Numbered from the stretch's first letter, positions 44,265 to 53,801 are shown. The stretch: 64,000 nt of DNA from an uncultured Phocaeicola sp. (GCA_948956705.1 CARCZS010000007.1:42594-106593), one strand, 5' to 3'. The notes: generated by a model from the letters alone, not told the origin. Translations and numbers: made by a program.

Positions 44265-45107
44265 TTAAGCTTCTTCTTCGTCTTTCATGAAAGCGGCAGC
44301 CTTAGCAGCGTTGATAGCTTCTTCTTCGGCTTTGTCCATGCGAGCTTTAGTAGCTTTCTTCTTACCGGCAGCATTCTTAGGCGCATTTTCACCGGCAGCT
44401 TCCATATCTACTTTTTCAGCTTTTCTTTCTTCCAATCCTTCTGCCATAGCAGCGCAACAAGCATCCAAGATAACTTCGATTGACTTAGTAGCGTCATCAT
44501 TAGCAGGGATTACGAAATCTACATTTGAAGGATCTGAGTTTGTATCAACGATAGCAAATACAGGAATACCCAAACGGTTAGCTTCGCGGATTGCAATGTT
44601 TTCTTTCAATACATCGATAACAAACAATGCAGACGGCAGACGAGTAAGGTCAGAAATAGAACCTAAGTTCTTTTCCAATTTAGCACGCTGACGAGAAATC
44701 TGCAGAACTTCTCTCTTTGAAAGATTTGAATAGGTACCATCGTTAGTCAACTTATCGATAGTAGCCATTTTCTTCACAGCCTTACGGATAGTCGGGAAGT
44801 TGGTCAACATACCACCCGGCCAGCGCTCGATTACATAAGGCATATTTACAGAAGCAGCTTTCTCAGCTACTACCTGCTTAGCTTGTTTCTTAGTAGCAAC
44901 GAACAGGACTTTCTTTCCTGATTTTGCAATTTGTTTCAGTGCGTCAGCAGCTTCATCTACTTTAGCAACTGTTTTGTGGAGGTCAATGATATGGATACCA
45001 TTGCGTTCCATGAAGATATAAGGAGCCATTGCAGGGTTCCACTTTCTCTTAAGGTGTCCGAAGTGGCAACCGGCTTCCAATAATGTATCGAAATTAGTTC
45101 TAGACAT
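44265..45107 (-). CDS. rpsB: 30S ribosomal protein S2
   Basis: 280 residues, beginning MSRTNFDTLLEAGCHFGHLK with the S2 motifs RKWNPAMAPYIFMERNGIHI and RWPGGMLTNFPTIRKA. The C-terminal extension beyond about residue 225 is charged, Ala/Lys/Glu-rich (AEKVDMEAAGENAPKNAAG), as in other Bacteroidetes S2 proteins. It is third in the rplM-rpsI-rpsB-tsf cluster. Confidence 0.97.
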   Translation of the reverse strand: MSRTNFDTLLEAGCHFGHLKRKWNPAMAPYIFMERNGIHIIDLHKTVAKVDEAADALKQIAKSGKKVLFVATKKQAKQVVAEKAASVNMPYVIERWPGGMLTNFPTIRKAVKKMATIDKLTNDGTYSNLSKREVLQISRQRAKLEKNLGSISDLTRLPSALFVIDVLKENIAIREANRLGIPVFAIVDTNSDPSNVDFVIPANDDATKSIEVILDACCAAMAEGLEERKAEKVDMEAAGENAPKNAAGKKKATKARMDKAEEEAINAAKAAAFMKDEEEA

Positions 45108-45241
45108 TTTTGTTATTCTTTAAAATCGTTTACTTTCTTTTTTGTTTATCTCAACCAACCATCGGGTAGTCTGCTACAAAGTAGAGTCCCGGCAGTTTAG
45201 ATACTAAACGCTTCTTAACCAGTTCTAAGTAAAACCGGATA

Positions 45242-45628
45242 TTAACGTTTACTGAACTGGAATCTGCGACGTGCTTTCGGACGACCCGGTTTCTTACGTT
45301 CAACAGAACGAGGATCACGTGTCATGAAGCCTTCTGCACGGAGTGCCTTCTTATCTTCAGGATTAATTTTCACCAAAGCACGAGCGATAGCCAAACGCAA
45401 AGCCTGTGACTGACCGGTGAAACCACCACCACAAAGATTTACCTTAATATCATATTTTTCAGCAGCTTCGACCTTAGCCAGAGGCTGTTTTACAACGTAC
45501 TGAAGAATAGTTGATGGAAAGTACTCTGCAAGGTCTCTCTTGTTAATAGTAATCTTTCCAGTACCTTCGCTTACGAATACGCGTGCGATTGCGCGTTTAC
45601 GTCTGCCTAATGCATTTACTACTTCCAT
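45242..45628 (-). CDS. rpsI: 30S ribosomal protein S9
   Basis: 128 residues with GRRKRAIARVFVSEGTGKIT, the GGGFTGQSQALRLAIARALV motif and the basic C-terminal tail KKPGRPKARRRFQFSKR that reaches the P-site tRNA. It starts 6 bp after rplM. The 134-bp gap to rpsB has no strong hairpin. Confidence 0.97.
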   Translation of the reverse strand: MEVVNALGRRKRAIARVFVSEGTGKITINKRDLAEYFPSTILQYVVKQPLAKVEAAEKYDIKVNLCGGGFTGQSQALRLAIARALVKINPEDKKALRAEGFMTRDPRSVERKKPGRPKARRRFQFSKR

Positions 45629-45634
45629 TCTTTA

Positions 45635-46096
45635 TTATTTAAGTAAGTTTATATCAATTGTTTTCGGGCTCTGAGCTTCGTGCTTGTGTTCGCTACCAGC
45701 GTAAACATACAAGTTGCCCAGCAACTGTGCTCCCAGACGGTTTTTGGGAAGCATTCCTTTTACTACTCTCTTCAACAGTTTTTCTTCACCGTTAGGTTTC
45801 TTCATCAGCTCGGCAGGAGTCATTTCTCTCTGTCCACCGGGATAACCTGTATATCTCAAGTAAACTTTGTCGTTCCACTTGTTTCCGGTAAATTTTACTT
45901 TGTCTGCGTTAATGATAATTACGTTATCACCGCAGTCAACATGAGGGGTAAAGCTAGCTTTGTACTTTCCTCTCAACAGTTTCGCAACTTTCGAACCGAG
46001 ACGGCCTACGACCTGATCGGTAGCATCGACAACAACCCATTCTTTATGAGCTGTTTCTTTGTTTGCAGAAATGGTCTTGTAACTTAAAGTATCCAC
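45635..46096 (-). CDS. rplM: 50S ribosomal protein L13
   Basis: 153 residues with KEWVVVDATDQVVGRLGSKV, YTGYPGGQREMTPAELM and VKGMLPKNRLGAQLLGNLYV, all L13 signatures. First gene of the ribosomal cluster, behind a strong promoter and a leader of about 120 nt. Confidence 0.97.
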   Translation of the reverse strand: MDTLSYKTISANKETAHKEWVVVDATDQVVGRLGSKVAKLLRGKYKASFTPHVDCGDNVIIINADKVKFTGNKWNDKVYLRYTGYPGGQREMTPAELMKKPNGEEKLLKRVVKGMLPKNRLGAQLLGNLYVYAGSEHKHEAQSPKTIDINLLK

Positions 46097-46220
46097 TCTT
46101 AAATTCTTTTTTAAATGTTAACTACTAAAAAACAATTCTTCCCAGCGTTTCTAACCGTTCCCGGACAAAGAACCATTAACACGCTAAGAATTAATTCTTT
46201 ATAAACTTTTGATAATAATC
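46097..46220 (-). promoter_or_regulatory. Leader of the rplM operon, candidate ribosomal-protein autoregulatory element
   Basis: About 120 nt lie between the predicted transcription start and the L13 start codon. They include GCGTTTCTAACCGTTCCCGG-like structured sequence near 46144-46163. Leaders of L13 operons in Bacteroidia are candidates for L13 binding; I could not confirm a match to a specific RNA family. Confidence 0.35.
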
Positions 46221-46226
46221 GGCTTG

Positions 46227-46257
46227 CAAAGGTACGGCTTTTCTTTGAACTGACAAA
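46227..46257 (-). promoter_or_regulatory. Promoter of rplM-rpsI-rpsB-tsf
   Basis: Minus-strand TACCTTTG (46234-46227) with TTTG (46257-46254) exactly 19 bp upstream, the best -33/-7 match in the window. Confidence 0.75.
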
Positions 46258-46366
46258 CAAATTAAGTAATTTTTTGGTTGATTTTCAGGGGGAGAGCTCA
46301 CATACGGCAGTAAAAAAGGGAAGATTAATTCATCTCCCCAACTTATCTTTTCTTAAAAATACTCTT

Positions 46367-46594
46367 TTAATGCCTCCATCCCGAATCGGATTCACAAACC
46401 GGGCAACCATATCCGGCAGACTGACGAAGCTTCAAAAGTTCCGTTGCAGATACCCGCACCACTTTTCCATCAGGACGACCATAGCACAATGTTCCTTCAC
46501 GACGGGCTGTTTCTTCTATCAATCGCTGCTCGGCCAGTTCTAAACCATAACGCAATTTCTCGCTCAGTTCCTTATATTCTTCTTCAGTTGACAT
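46367..46594 (-). CDS. Small protein paired with the zeta-toxin-like kinase
   Basis: 75 residues from the ATG at 46594 (MSTEEEYKELSEKLRYGLEL); an in-frame ATG at 46621 is the alternative. The first half is an amphipathic helix, and the second half reads GRPDGKVVRVSATELLKLRQ. It overlaps the end of the kinase gene by 11 bp, so the two are coupled. A small partner suggests an antitoxin role, but it does not resemble epsilon antitoxin and comes after, not before, the toxin-like gene. Confidence 0.65.
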   Translation of the reverse strand: MSTEEEYKELSEKLRYGLELAEQRLIEETARREGTLCYGRPDGKVVRVSATELLKLRQSAGYGCPVCESDSGWRH

Positions 46595-47159
46595 AACTTC
46601 TGATTTTATTAAAGAGTTCATGATTATAAATGTGTGGCTCTTCCCGCAAACGAAAAGCATCAGCCACAATGACACGCGGTGTAGAGCTATTGTCTGCCAG
46701 CATCCAATAGTCCACACATGACATATAAATATGGAAAAAGTTATCCAATCCCGCACGGTAACGACGGCGAATGATAGGTGCCGGCACATCATGCCCTCCA
46801 TTGGCAACACGTTGCTTTACTCGTTCAATGGCCAACTCAGGCGAATTCAACCAGAAATAAATCAGGCTGACGCTATAGCCCTGGCTCTGCGCCTGATGAA
46901 TGAGATTAATATAAGAACGGGTAGAGAGCGTTGTTTCAACAGAAAAACTGACTCCGGCAGAAAGCAATTCGCCAATGCGTTTAAGCATTAGCCGACCGGC
47001 TTCAATAGCTACACTTGAGGGATTAAAAGGAGAAAGGCCTTTTGCGATTTCGTCAGCATTGACGAACTCGCGACAGTCCAATATTTCGGGAAGCACTGTA
47101 TAGGATGCCGTCGTTTTTCCGGCCCCGTTGCAACCTGCTATTATATAAAGCTTAGACAT
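46584..47159 (-). CDS. Zeta-toxin-like P-loop kinase
   Basis: 191 residues of the zeta toxin/AAA_33-like family: Walker A GCNGAGKTT at residues 9-17, FVNADEIAKGLSPF (substrate Asp region), SFSVETTLSTRSY (the conserved Glu-Thr-Thr of chromosomal zeta-like proteins) and the lid RRRYRAGLDNFF. Zeta toxins phosphorylate UDP-GlcNAc; chromosomal relatives may act on other substrates. It lies upstream of a small overlapping gene, in its own transcription unit. Confidence 0.85.
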   Translation of the reverse strand: MSKLYIIAGCNGAGKTTASYTVLPEILDCREFVNADEIAKGLSPFNPSSVAIEAGRLMLKRIGELLSAGVSFSVETTLSTRSYINLIHQAQSQGYSVSLIYFWLNSPELAIERVKQRVANGGHDVPAPIIRRRYRAGLDNFFHIYMSCVDYWMLADNSSTPRVIVADAFRLREEPHIYNHELFNKIRSYVN

Positions 47160-47191
47160 TAATCTCCTTTTCTATTTTATGTTATTGGTGA

Positions 47192-47199
47192 CAAAGTTA
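47192..47199 (-). promoter_or_regulatory. -7 box of the zeta-like gene pair
   Basis: Minus-strand TAACTTTG, 33 bp before the ATG. Confidence 0.45.
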
Positions 47200-47286
47200 A
47201 CGATTATTTCTAATCTTTGTTCTTCCAAAGCCATAAAAGTGACGAAGAATAGCACATTTTTTGAAGATTTGTGCAAATTACAAGAA

Positions 47287-47308
47287 AAGGCGGGTTCTCA
47301 CCCGCCTT
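47287..47308 (-). terminator. Terminator of the DUF4488 gene
   Basis: Perfect 8-bp stem AAGGCGGG / CCCGCCTT with a 6-nt loop; the T tract TTTTCTTG is on the minus strand. Confidence 0.8.
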
Positions 47309-47329
47309 ATATTCTATATTTTCTGTTTA

Positions 47330-47824
47330 TTATCTTACCAAATCCTTTGGATAAGCAGCCGGCATCTTCACCCGTTTCCAAGTTTCATAATACCATGAAT
47401 TAATATCATTGCCATCCTTATCAGTTTTCACGAAGAACTTCAGCACCATTACATCACCACCTTTCATCTCGAACTCCAATATATTGTCCGTACCTACCAA
47501 TTGAGGCAAATGCAGATTCTTCTCAACATGCTCTGTATATGCATTCTCTGCGGTCTGTTTATAGGTTCCCGCACCAATGATAATAGCTCCATGGTTAGGA
47601 ATTACCGTCATATTTGTAAACTTTCCGTCGTCAGACAAGATTTTGAATGAATTACTCGGTTTCAATTCTCCAGGAGTATTCGGAACACCGGACACATAAA
47701 AACACATCTGCCAAATGCCTTTTAAATCAGCAGGGGCAATAGCGGATTTATTTTGTCCCATTACATGAGAGGTACCGATTAGCATAAATGCCACCAGCAG
47801 TAAAAATAAAGAATGTCGTTTCAT
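47330..47824 (-). CDS. DUF4488 family secreted protein
   Basis: 164 residues from the ATG at 47824 (signal peptide LFLLLVAFMLIGTSHVMG, cleaved before QNK). The mature part is a lipocalin-like small beta domain (LKGIWQMCFYVSGVPN, FKILSDDGKFTNM, YYETWKRVKMP), the pattern of Bacteroides DUF4488. No catalytic residues are evident. Monocistronic. Confidence 0.75.
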   Translation of the reverse strand: MKRHSLFLLLVAFMLIGTSHVMGQNKSAIAPADLKGIWQMCFYVSGVPNTPGELKPSNSFKILSDDGKFTNMTVIPNHGAIIIGAGTYKQTAENAYTEHVEKNLHLPQLVGTDNILEFEMKGGDVMVLKFFVKTDKDGNDINSWYYETWKRVKMPAAYPKDLVR

Positions 47825-47867
47825 AGTCGTATAATATTTAGTTAACAAATTGCGTAATGTGGATACA

Positions 47868-47875
47868 CAAAATTA
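47868..47875 (-). promoter_or_regulatory. -7 box of the DUF4488 gene
   Basis: Minus-strand TAATTTTG, 44 bp before the ATG. Confidence 0.35.
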
Positions 47876-47934
47876 GAAATAATTTTCATATATCCACGTT
47901 TTTAAATGACTTTTTTACAGGTAAATACAAAAAA

Positions 47935-47963
47935 AATCCTGCTCTATGTTATAGGGCAGGATT
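47935..47963 (-). terminator. Terminator of asnS
   Basis: AATCCTGC stem with an ATTAGGACG-complementary right arm and an 8-residue T tract on the minus strand, 22 bp after the asnS stop. Confidence 0.8.
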
Positions 47964-47984
47964 CTTCATCATTATTTATATCTT

Positions 47985-49388
47985 TTAGAATTCAGCATTG
48001 CGCGGAGTACGCGGGAACGGAATCACGTCACGGATATTGGTCATACCTGTCACGAACAACAACAGACGTTCAAAACCAAGTCCAAAACCGGAGTGAGGAC
48101 ATGAACCGAACTTACGAGTATCCAAATACCACCACATATCTTTCATCGGAATGTTTAATTCCTCAATGCGGGTCATCAGTTTATTATAGTCCGCTTCACG
48201 TTCAGAACCGCCAATAATTTCACCAATCTTCGGGAACAACACATCCATAGCGCGGACTGTCTTTCCGTCTTCATTCTGCTTCATATAGAATGCTTTGATT
48301 TCTTTCGGATAGTCAGTCAGGATAACCGGGCGTTTAAAGTGTTCTTCTACCAGGAAGCGTTCGTGCTCTGATGCCAAGTCCACTCCCCAATAAACCGGGA
48401 ATTCAAACTTATGGCCTTTCGCTACCGCTTCTTCCAATATCTTGATACCTTCTGTATAAGGCAAACGGACGAAAGTTTCGTTCAATACCCCTTGCAAACG
48501 TTCTATCAAGCCCTTGTCGAACATATCATTCAAGAACTTCACATCGTCATAGCAGTTATCCAGTGCCCACTGAACACAGTATTTAATGAAATCTTCAGCC
48601 AAATCCATATTGTCAATGATGTCATTGAAAGCCACTTCCGGTTCAATCATCCAAAACTCTGCCAAGTGACGCGGAGTATTCGAATTCTCGGCACGGAAAG
48701 TCGGGCCGAAAGTATAGATAGCGCCCAATGCTGTGGCAGCCAACTCACCTTCCAATTGACCGGAAACAGTCAAACTTGCCTGTTTGCCAAAGAAGTCATC
48801 ATCATAAATAATAGAACCGTTCTCATCCTTCTTCAGGTCATAAAGGTTCTTGGTAGTAACCTGAAACATCTGACCGGCTCCTTCACAGTCTGATGCTGTA
48901 ATAATAGGAGTATGAAAGTAGAAAAAGCCACGTTCATGGAAAAACTTATGGATAGCAATCGCCATATTGTGACGAATGCGGAACACTGCGCCGAAAGTAT
49001 TGGTACGCGGACGCAAGTGAGCAATCTCACGAAGGAATTCCATCGTATGACCTTTTTTCTGCAACGGATAGGTGTTATCGCAAGCACCCAGCACCTCAAT
49101 TTCACGTGCCTGAATCTCGGCTGCCTGACCCGAACCGATAGATTCGGTCAGTTCACCGTTCACGCTGATACATGCACCTGTAGTGATAAGCTTCAACATT
49201 TCTTCGTCGAAGTTTGACAAATCAACTACTATCTGCACATTATTTATTGTAGAACCGTCATTCAGGGCGATAAAATTTACCTGTTTGCTACCACGGCGGG
49301 TACGAACCCAACCTTTTACATTGACCGTTGCACCAAAATCACGGCGCTTCAACAAGTCAACTACCTTTGTTCTACTAATTTTTTCCAT
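47985..49388 (-). CDS. asnS: Asparaginyl-tRNA synthetase
   Basis: 467-residue class IIb synthetase. The N-terminal OB fold ([20 protein letters not shown]) binds the anticodon. The catalytic domain has motif 2 ([20 protein letters not shown]) and motif 3 ([16 protein letters not shown]). It charges tRNA-Asn directly, so the organism need not rely on transamidation. It is followed by a strong terminator. Confidence 0.96.
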   Translation of the reverse strand: MEKISRTKVVDLLKRRDFGATVNVKGWVRTRRGSKQVNFIALNDGSTINNVQIVVDLSNFDEEMLKLITTGACISVNGELTESIGSGQAAEIQAREIEVLGACDNTYPLQKKGHTMEFLREIAHLRPRTNTFGAVFRIRHNMAIAIHKFFHERGFFYFHTPIITASDCEGAGQMFQVTTKNLYDLKKDENGSIIYDDDFFGKQASLTVSGQLEGELAATALGAIYTFGPTFRAENSNTPRHLAEFWMIEPEVAFNDIIDNMDLAEDFIKYCVQWALDNCYDDVKFLNDMFDKGLIERLQGVLNETFVRLPYTEGIKILEEAVAKGHKFEFPVYWGVDLASEHERFLVEEHFKRPVILTDYPKEIKAFYMKQNEDGKTVRAMDVLFPKIGEIIGGSEREADYNKLMTRIEELNIPMKDMWWYLDTRKFGSCPHSGFGLGFERLLLFVTGMTNIRDVIPFPRTPRNAEF

Positions 49389-49419
49389 TGTTTTGTCTCT
49401 TAATTATTATTTTACTTGA

Positions 49420-50901
49420 TTATTCGAATGAGCCCATGCGAAGCATATTCACTTCCTGTTCTGTCAGGTAACGCCAGTCACCGCGACGAAGCCCTTTCTT
49501 GGTCAGACCTGCAAAATACACACGGTCCAATTTCACAACCTTATAACCCAGTGATTCAAAAATACGGCGCACGATACGGTTCTTTCCGGAGTGGATTTCG
49601 ATACCTACCTGTGACTTATCTGTATCCGAAGCATAGCTGATAGCATCTGCATGGATATCACCGTCATCCAAAGTAACGCCGGCCGCTATCTGGTCAAGAT
49701 CTGCCTTAGCTACATTTTTATCACAATATACATGATAAATCTTCTTCTTCAGATATTTCGGATGAGTCAGTTTAGAAGCCAAATCACCGTCATTGGTCAA
49801 CAACAGAACGCCGGTCGTGTTACGGTCCAGACGGCCTACAGGATAGATACGTTCCTTGCAGGCATCCTTCACGAAGTCCATTACCGTCTTACGTTCCTGA
49901 GGATCATCGGAAGTAGTCACACAATCTTTCGGCTTATTCAGCAATACATAAGCTTTGCGTTCAATACTAACCGGTTCGTCGTGAAACTTCACCTCGTCCG
50001 TACGCTTGATTTTAGTACCCAGTTCTGTCACTACCACACCGTTTACGCTTACCACTCCGGCTGTGATGAATTCATCAGCCTCACGACGAGAGCAAACACC
50101 GGCATTTGCCAGGAACTTATTCAAGCGAATCGGTTCGTTCGGATCAGTCAGAATATCCTTATATTCTATCTGTTTCTTCAAGCTATATTTAGCATTCGGA
50201 TTATAATCACCGGTGCGCGGACGGTAAGGACGGTTGTATCCGCCGCCCTGATTGTAACCTCCGGTACGCGGACGATACGGACGGTCTCCGCCTTCACGGT
50301 TATATCCGCCGCCCTGATTATAACCTCCTATGCGGGGACGCGGAGTATAGGGACGCTGTTCACCGCCTTCGCCACTATTGAAACGCGGACGCGGAGTGTA
50401 CGGACGCTGTTCACCGCCTTCACGGTTATAATTGGTACGCGGGCGCGGAGAGTAGGGACGCTGCTCACCACCTTCGCGGTTATAGTTGGTACGCGGACGA
50501 TACGGACGTTCGCCTCCCTCTTCACCGCTGTTAAAGCGGGGACGCGGAGTGTACGGACGTTGTTCGCTGCCTTCACGGTTATAATTAGTACGCGGACGAT
50601 ACGGGCGTTCACCGCCTTCTTCACTGTTAGGATTAAAACGGGGACGTTGCGGGCGTTCGCCGTTATTGTTATAACGATTGTAAGAAGGACGCTCACCATT
50701 ATTATATGAAGAGCGATAAGGACGTTCTCCTCCCTCGCGGTTATAGCTGGTGCGGGGACGATACTGACGCTGTTCGCCGTCGTTGTTGTATCTGTTGTAA
50801 TTATTGTCTCTGTTATAAGACTTATAACCACCATCACGGCTGACATTCTGGTTTTCTTCGTTTACAGAACCTTCTTGTCTGTTTTCATTTTCTGTACTCA
50901 T
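49420..50901 (-). CDS. rRNA pseudouridine synthase (RsuA/RluB family) with a repetitive Arg/Pro/Tyr/Gly-rich N-terminal extension
   Basis: 493 residues. The first 240 or so are a tandem low-complexity region built from units such as NREGGEQRPYTPRPR and GGERPYRPRTNY, together with Asn/Tyr-rich stretches near the N-terminus. From about 255 comes an S4 RNA-binding domain (IRLNKFLANAGVCSRREADE). The catalytic domain has the Asp in GRLDRNTTGVLLLTNDG near residue 357. The catalytic half is typical of RluB. The extension is RGG/RPY-like, probably disordered and RNA-binding; Bacteroidetes RluB homologues often carry such tails but their length varies. Confidence 0.93.
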   Translation of the reverse strand: MSTENENRQEGSVNEENQNVSRDGGYKSYNRDNNYNRYNNDGEQRQYRPRTSYNREGGERPYRSSYNNGERPSYNRYNNNGERPQRPRFNPNSEEGGERPYRPRTNYNREGSEQRPYTPRPRFNSGEEGGERPYRPRTNYNREGGEQRPYSPRPRTNYNREGGEQRPYTPRPRFNSGEGGEQRPYTPRPRIGGYNQGGGYNREGGDRPYRPRTGGYNQGGGYNRPYRPRTGDYNPNAKYSLKKQIEYKDILTDPNEPIRLNKFLANAGVCSRREADEFITAGVVSVNGVVVTELGTKIKRTDEVKFHDEPVSIERKAYVLLNKPKDCVTTSDDPQERKTVMDFVKDACKERIYPVGRLDRNTTGVLLLTNDGDLASKLTHPKYLKKKIYHVYCDKNVAKADLDQIAAGVTLDDGDIHADAISYASDTDKSQVGIEIHSGKNRIVRRIFESLGYKVVKLDRVYFAGLTKKGLRRGDWRYLTEQEVNMLRMGSFE

Positions 50902-50931
50902 GATTTCTCCTTAATTTAATTAATGTATAAC

Positions 50932-50943
50932 GCCCTCTCGGGC
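50932..50943. other. Small hairpin between purB and the pseudouridine synthase gene
   Basis: GCCC-TCTC-GGGC followed on the plus strand by a T-rich run. It could attenuate purB read-through; the stem is short. Confidence 0.3.
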
Positions 50944-50977
50944 TCTGTTTCTTTTTTTAGTTTGAATAAATAACGTT

Positions 50978-52324
50978 TCAAATGCCTGTATAGTTGTGCG
51001 GCGTAATCTCACGCAGCTCTTTTTTTATTTCTTCACTGACATTCAATGTTTCGATAAATTCTTTGATAGACGATTCGGTAATAGCCTGATTAGTACGTGT
51101 CAACGCTTTCAGAGCCTCATACGGGTGCGGATAAGCTTCCCGACGAAGAATGGTTTGAATAGCTTCTGCCACTACACTCCAACAGTTATCCAAATCCTCA
51201 TAAATCTTATGTTCATTCAACAGCAGCTTACGCAACCCCTTCAATGAACTTTGAATGGCAATGATGATATGTCCGAAGGGTACACCTACATTGCGCAGCA
51301 CAGTAGAGTCTGTCAAGTCACGCTGCAAGCGCGAAACCGGCAGTTTAGAAGAAAGGTGCTCCAATATAGCATTGGCCATACCCAAGTTTCCTTCCGCATT
51401 TTCAAAGTCGATAGGATTCACTTTATGCGGCATTGCGCTCGAACCGACTTCACCCGCCTTGATTTTCTGCTTAAAATATTCCATAGAGATATACTGCCAG
51501 AAGTCACGGTTCATGTCAATCATAATGGTATTGATGCGTTTCATCGCATCAAAGACAGCTCCCAGATTGTCATAATTTGAAATCTGAGTGGTGTATTCCT
51601 CACGTTCCAGACCAAGCTTTTCAGCCACAAACTTATTGCCGAATGCTTTCCAGTCATATTGCGGATATGCCACATGATGTGCATTATAGTTACCTGTGGC
51701 TCCACCGAATTTGGCAGTGAGAGGACACGCCTTTAACACAGCCAGCTGACGGTTAAGACGATAAACGAACACCATGATTTCCTTTCCCAAACGGGTGGGA
51801 GACGCAGGCTGTCCGTGAGTTTTGGCCAACATCGGAATATTTGCCCATTCTTCTGCATAAGCAGTCAGCTGCGCAATCAGTTCTTCAATCTGCGGATAAT
51901 ATACTTGTTCCAATGCTTCTTTGACAGACAAAGGCACTGACGTATTATTTATGTCCTGAGAGGTAAGGCCGAAGTGGATAAACTCCTTGTACTCTTCCAT
52001 TCCGCCCAACTTGTCGAATTGTTCCTTAATGAAATATTCTACAGCTTTAACATCGTGGTTTGTAACACTTTCTATTTCCTTAATGCGCCCGGCATCGGCT
52101 TCCGAAAAGTTTTGGTAGATAGCACGAAGCGATGCAAAACGTGCATGGTCAAAGCTTGTCAGCTGCGGTAACGGTAGCTCACATAAAGTGATGAAATATT
52201 CTATTTCTACCTGCACACGGTACTTAATGAGTGCAAATTCAGAAAAATAAGAGGCCAAAGCTCCCGCTTTTCCTCTGTATCGACCGTCAATAGGTGATAT
52301 TGCCGTGAGTAAATCGAGCTCCAT
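50978..52324 (-). CDS. purB: Adenylosuccinate lyase
   Basis: Cleaves SAICAR and adenylosuccinate in purine synthesis. 448 residues from 52324 (MELDLLTAISPIDGRY); the frame's upstream ATG at 52354 is inside the promoter. The family signature GSSAMPHKVNPIDFENAEGN lies near 290-309, and TSQDINNTSVPLS and KTHGQPASPTRLGKE are also present. The E. coli-type PurB form. Confidence 0.96.
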   Translation of the reverse strand: MELDLLTAISPIDGRYRGKAGALASYFSEFALIKYRVQVEIEYFITLCELPLPQLTSFDHARFASLRAIYQNFSEADAGRIKEIESVTNHDVKAVEYFIKEQFDKLGGMEEYKEFIHFGLTSQDINNTSVPLSVKEALEQVYYPQIEELIAQLTAYAEEWANIPMLAKTHGQPASPTRLGKEIMVFVYRLNRQLAVLKACPLTAKFGGATGNYNAHHVAYPQYDWKAFGNKFVAEKLGLEREEYTTQISNYDNLGAVFDAMKRINTIMIDMNRDFWQYISMEYFKQKIKAGEVGSSAMPHKVNPIDFENAEGNLGMANAILEHLSSKLPVSRLQRDLTDSTVLRNVGVPFGHIIIAIQSSLKGLRKLLLNEHKIYEDLDNCWSVVAEAIQTILRREAYPHPYEALKALTRTNQAITESSIKEFIETLNVSEEIKKELREITPHNYTGI

Positions 52325-52351
52325 AATATATTTTAGATAATTATCAGGCTG

Positions 52352-52359
52352 CAAAATTA
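52352..52359 (-). promoter_or_regulatory. -7 box of purB
   Basis: Minus-strand TAATTTTG, 27 bp before the chosen ATG. Confidence 0.45.
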
Positions 52360-52418
52360 ATTCTTTTTATTGAGTTTAACCGCCTCAATCACTATAAAGT
52401 TTGCGAAAATCACATTTA

Positions 52419-53768
52419 TTATTTCACAAATCCTTTCTTTGCCCACTTCATACTATTCCAACGCCGCACAAAAATGATGCCGCGAATGTTCTCGTCCAAT
52501 AAGAAAGCACACCACATACCGACCAGTCCCCACCCCCAATAGAGTCCGAACAGATAGCCGCAGCCCACTGCTATGCCCCATTGTACGACTACCCCTACAT
52601 AAAAAGGATAGTTCACATCTCCGGTTGCACGAAGGGCATTGGTGGCATAAATGTTGATGGCACGCCCCACTTCGAGCACCACATCGACAAAAAGAATGAC
52701 AGTACCCAAACGGACAATCTCTGCATTGTTTGTCAACCAACTGAAGAGCGTGTGCCCCATCAAAGCCCAAATACAGGAAAGTACCAGCGACACTAAAATA
52801 GAAATACGCATCACATACTTGCCCAACAGATAGGCAGCCCTTATTTTCTTCTCTCCCACCAAATGTCCAATGCAGATAGCCCCGCCTTGTGCCATGGCTA
52901 TTGCGAAGAGGTAGACAAACATCACAATATTAACCACATAAGTACGTGTGGTCAGAGCTTCATTGCCCAGCATATTGATAAAATAAGTCAGCACCACCTG
53001 CGAAAAGCTATAAGACATATTCTCTCCTGCCGACGGAAGACCGATTTTCAACAGATTCTTCAGTTCCACAAAGGGGAAAGGGCGAAAATAGTCAACCGGA
53101 AACTTGGGTATATATTTACGAAACAGAATGATAAAGAGGATAACCATCGACACGCCCCGGGCGAAAGCTGTCGAAACGGCAGCCCCTTCCACTCCCAATG
53201 CCGGCATTCCAAACTTACCGAAGATTAAAGAGTAATTGCCTACGATATTCAGAATATTCACTACAACAATGACCATCATAGGGTAGACAGCCTTGTTAGC
53301 ACTACGCAAAGAAGCAGAAACCGTCAGTGAAAGTGCCTGAAAGAAGGCGAACGCCCCCACTATCTCCATATACCCCACTCCATAGGTCATCAACTCGGGA
53401 CGCAGCCCCATCAGCGTCAATAATGACGGCGCTCCATAATGCAGAACAGCGCTTACCACTAATCCGAGCACAAGATTGAGCAGGATAGCCACTCCTACCA
53501 CCTGAACCACATTCTTCTGTTTCTTTGCCCCCAAATATTGCGAACAAAGCACAGAGGTACCCAAGTTTATCACCTCAAAGATAAGAAAGGCAAACATAAT
53601 CAGCTGGTTCACCACTCCGACGGCGGCAACCGCATTGTCCGAATACTGGCTCAGCATGATAGTGTCAACTGCCCCCAGCATCATAATCAATAAAGTTTCT
53701 ATAAAGATAGGTACGACCAGCTTAGACAAATTCCGGCGCACACTTCTCGGTTCTTTTATTTCATTCAC
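52419..53768 (-). CDS. MATE-family efflux transporter
   Basis: 449 residues with about twelve hydrophobic helices in two related halves (LVVPIFIETLLIMMLGAVDT in the first, NLLKIGLPSAGENMSYSFSQ in the second), the MatE Pfam pattern. Such proteins export cationic drugs or metabolites using Na+ or H+ gradients; the substrate is unknown. No regulator gene is adjacent. A 243-bp dispersed repeat lies about 100 bp upstream of the start. Confidence 0.9.
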   Translation of the reverse strand: MNEIKEPRSVRRNLSKLVVPIFIETLLIMMLGAVDTIMLSQYSDNAVAAVGVVNQLIMFAFLIFEVINLGTSVLCSQYLGAKKQKNVVQVVGVAILLNLVLGLVVSAVLHYGAPSLLTLMGLRPELMTYGVGYMEIVGAFAFFQALSLTVSASLRSANKAVYPMMVIVVVNILNIVGNYSLIFGKFGMPALGVEGAAVSTAFARGVSMVILFIILFRKYIPKFPVDYFRPFPFVELKNLLKIGLPSAGENMSYSFSQVVLTYFINMLGNEALTTRTYVVNIVMFVYLFAIAMAQGGAICIGHLVGEKKIRAAYLLGKYVMRISILVSLVLSCIWALMGHTLFSWLTNNAEIVRLGTVILFVDVVLEVGRAINIYATNALRATGDVNYPFYVGVVVQWGIAVGCGYLFGLYWGWGLVGMWCAFLLDENIRGIIFVRRWNSMKWAKKGFVK

Positions 53769-53793
53769 TTGTTACCCTGTTTTTTTCGAGGTG

Positions 53794-53801
53794 CAAAGTT
53801 A
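53794..53801 (-). promoter_or_regulatory. -7 box of the MATE gene
   Basis: Minus-strand TAACTTTG, 25 bp before the ATG. Confidence 0.45.

Noticed and set aside
49651..50709. 352-codon ORF antisense to the pseudouridine synthase with Thr/Arg repeats
   Set aside because: The repeats mirror the Arg/Pro repeat DNA of the real gene, and the S4 and catalytic domains are on the other strand.
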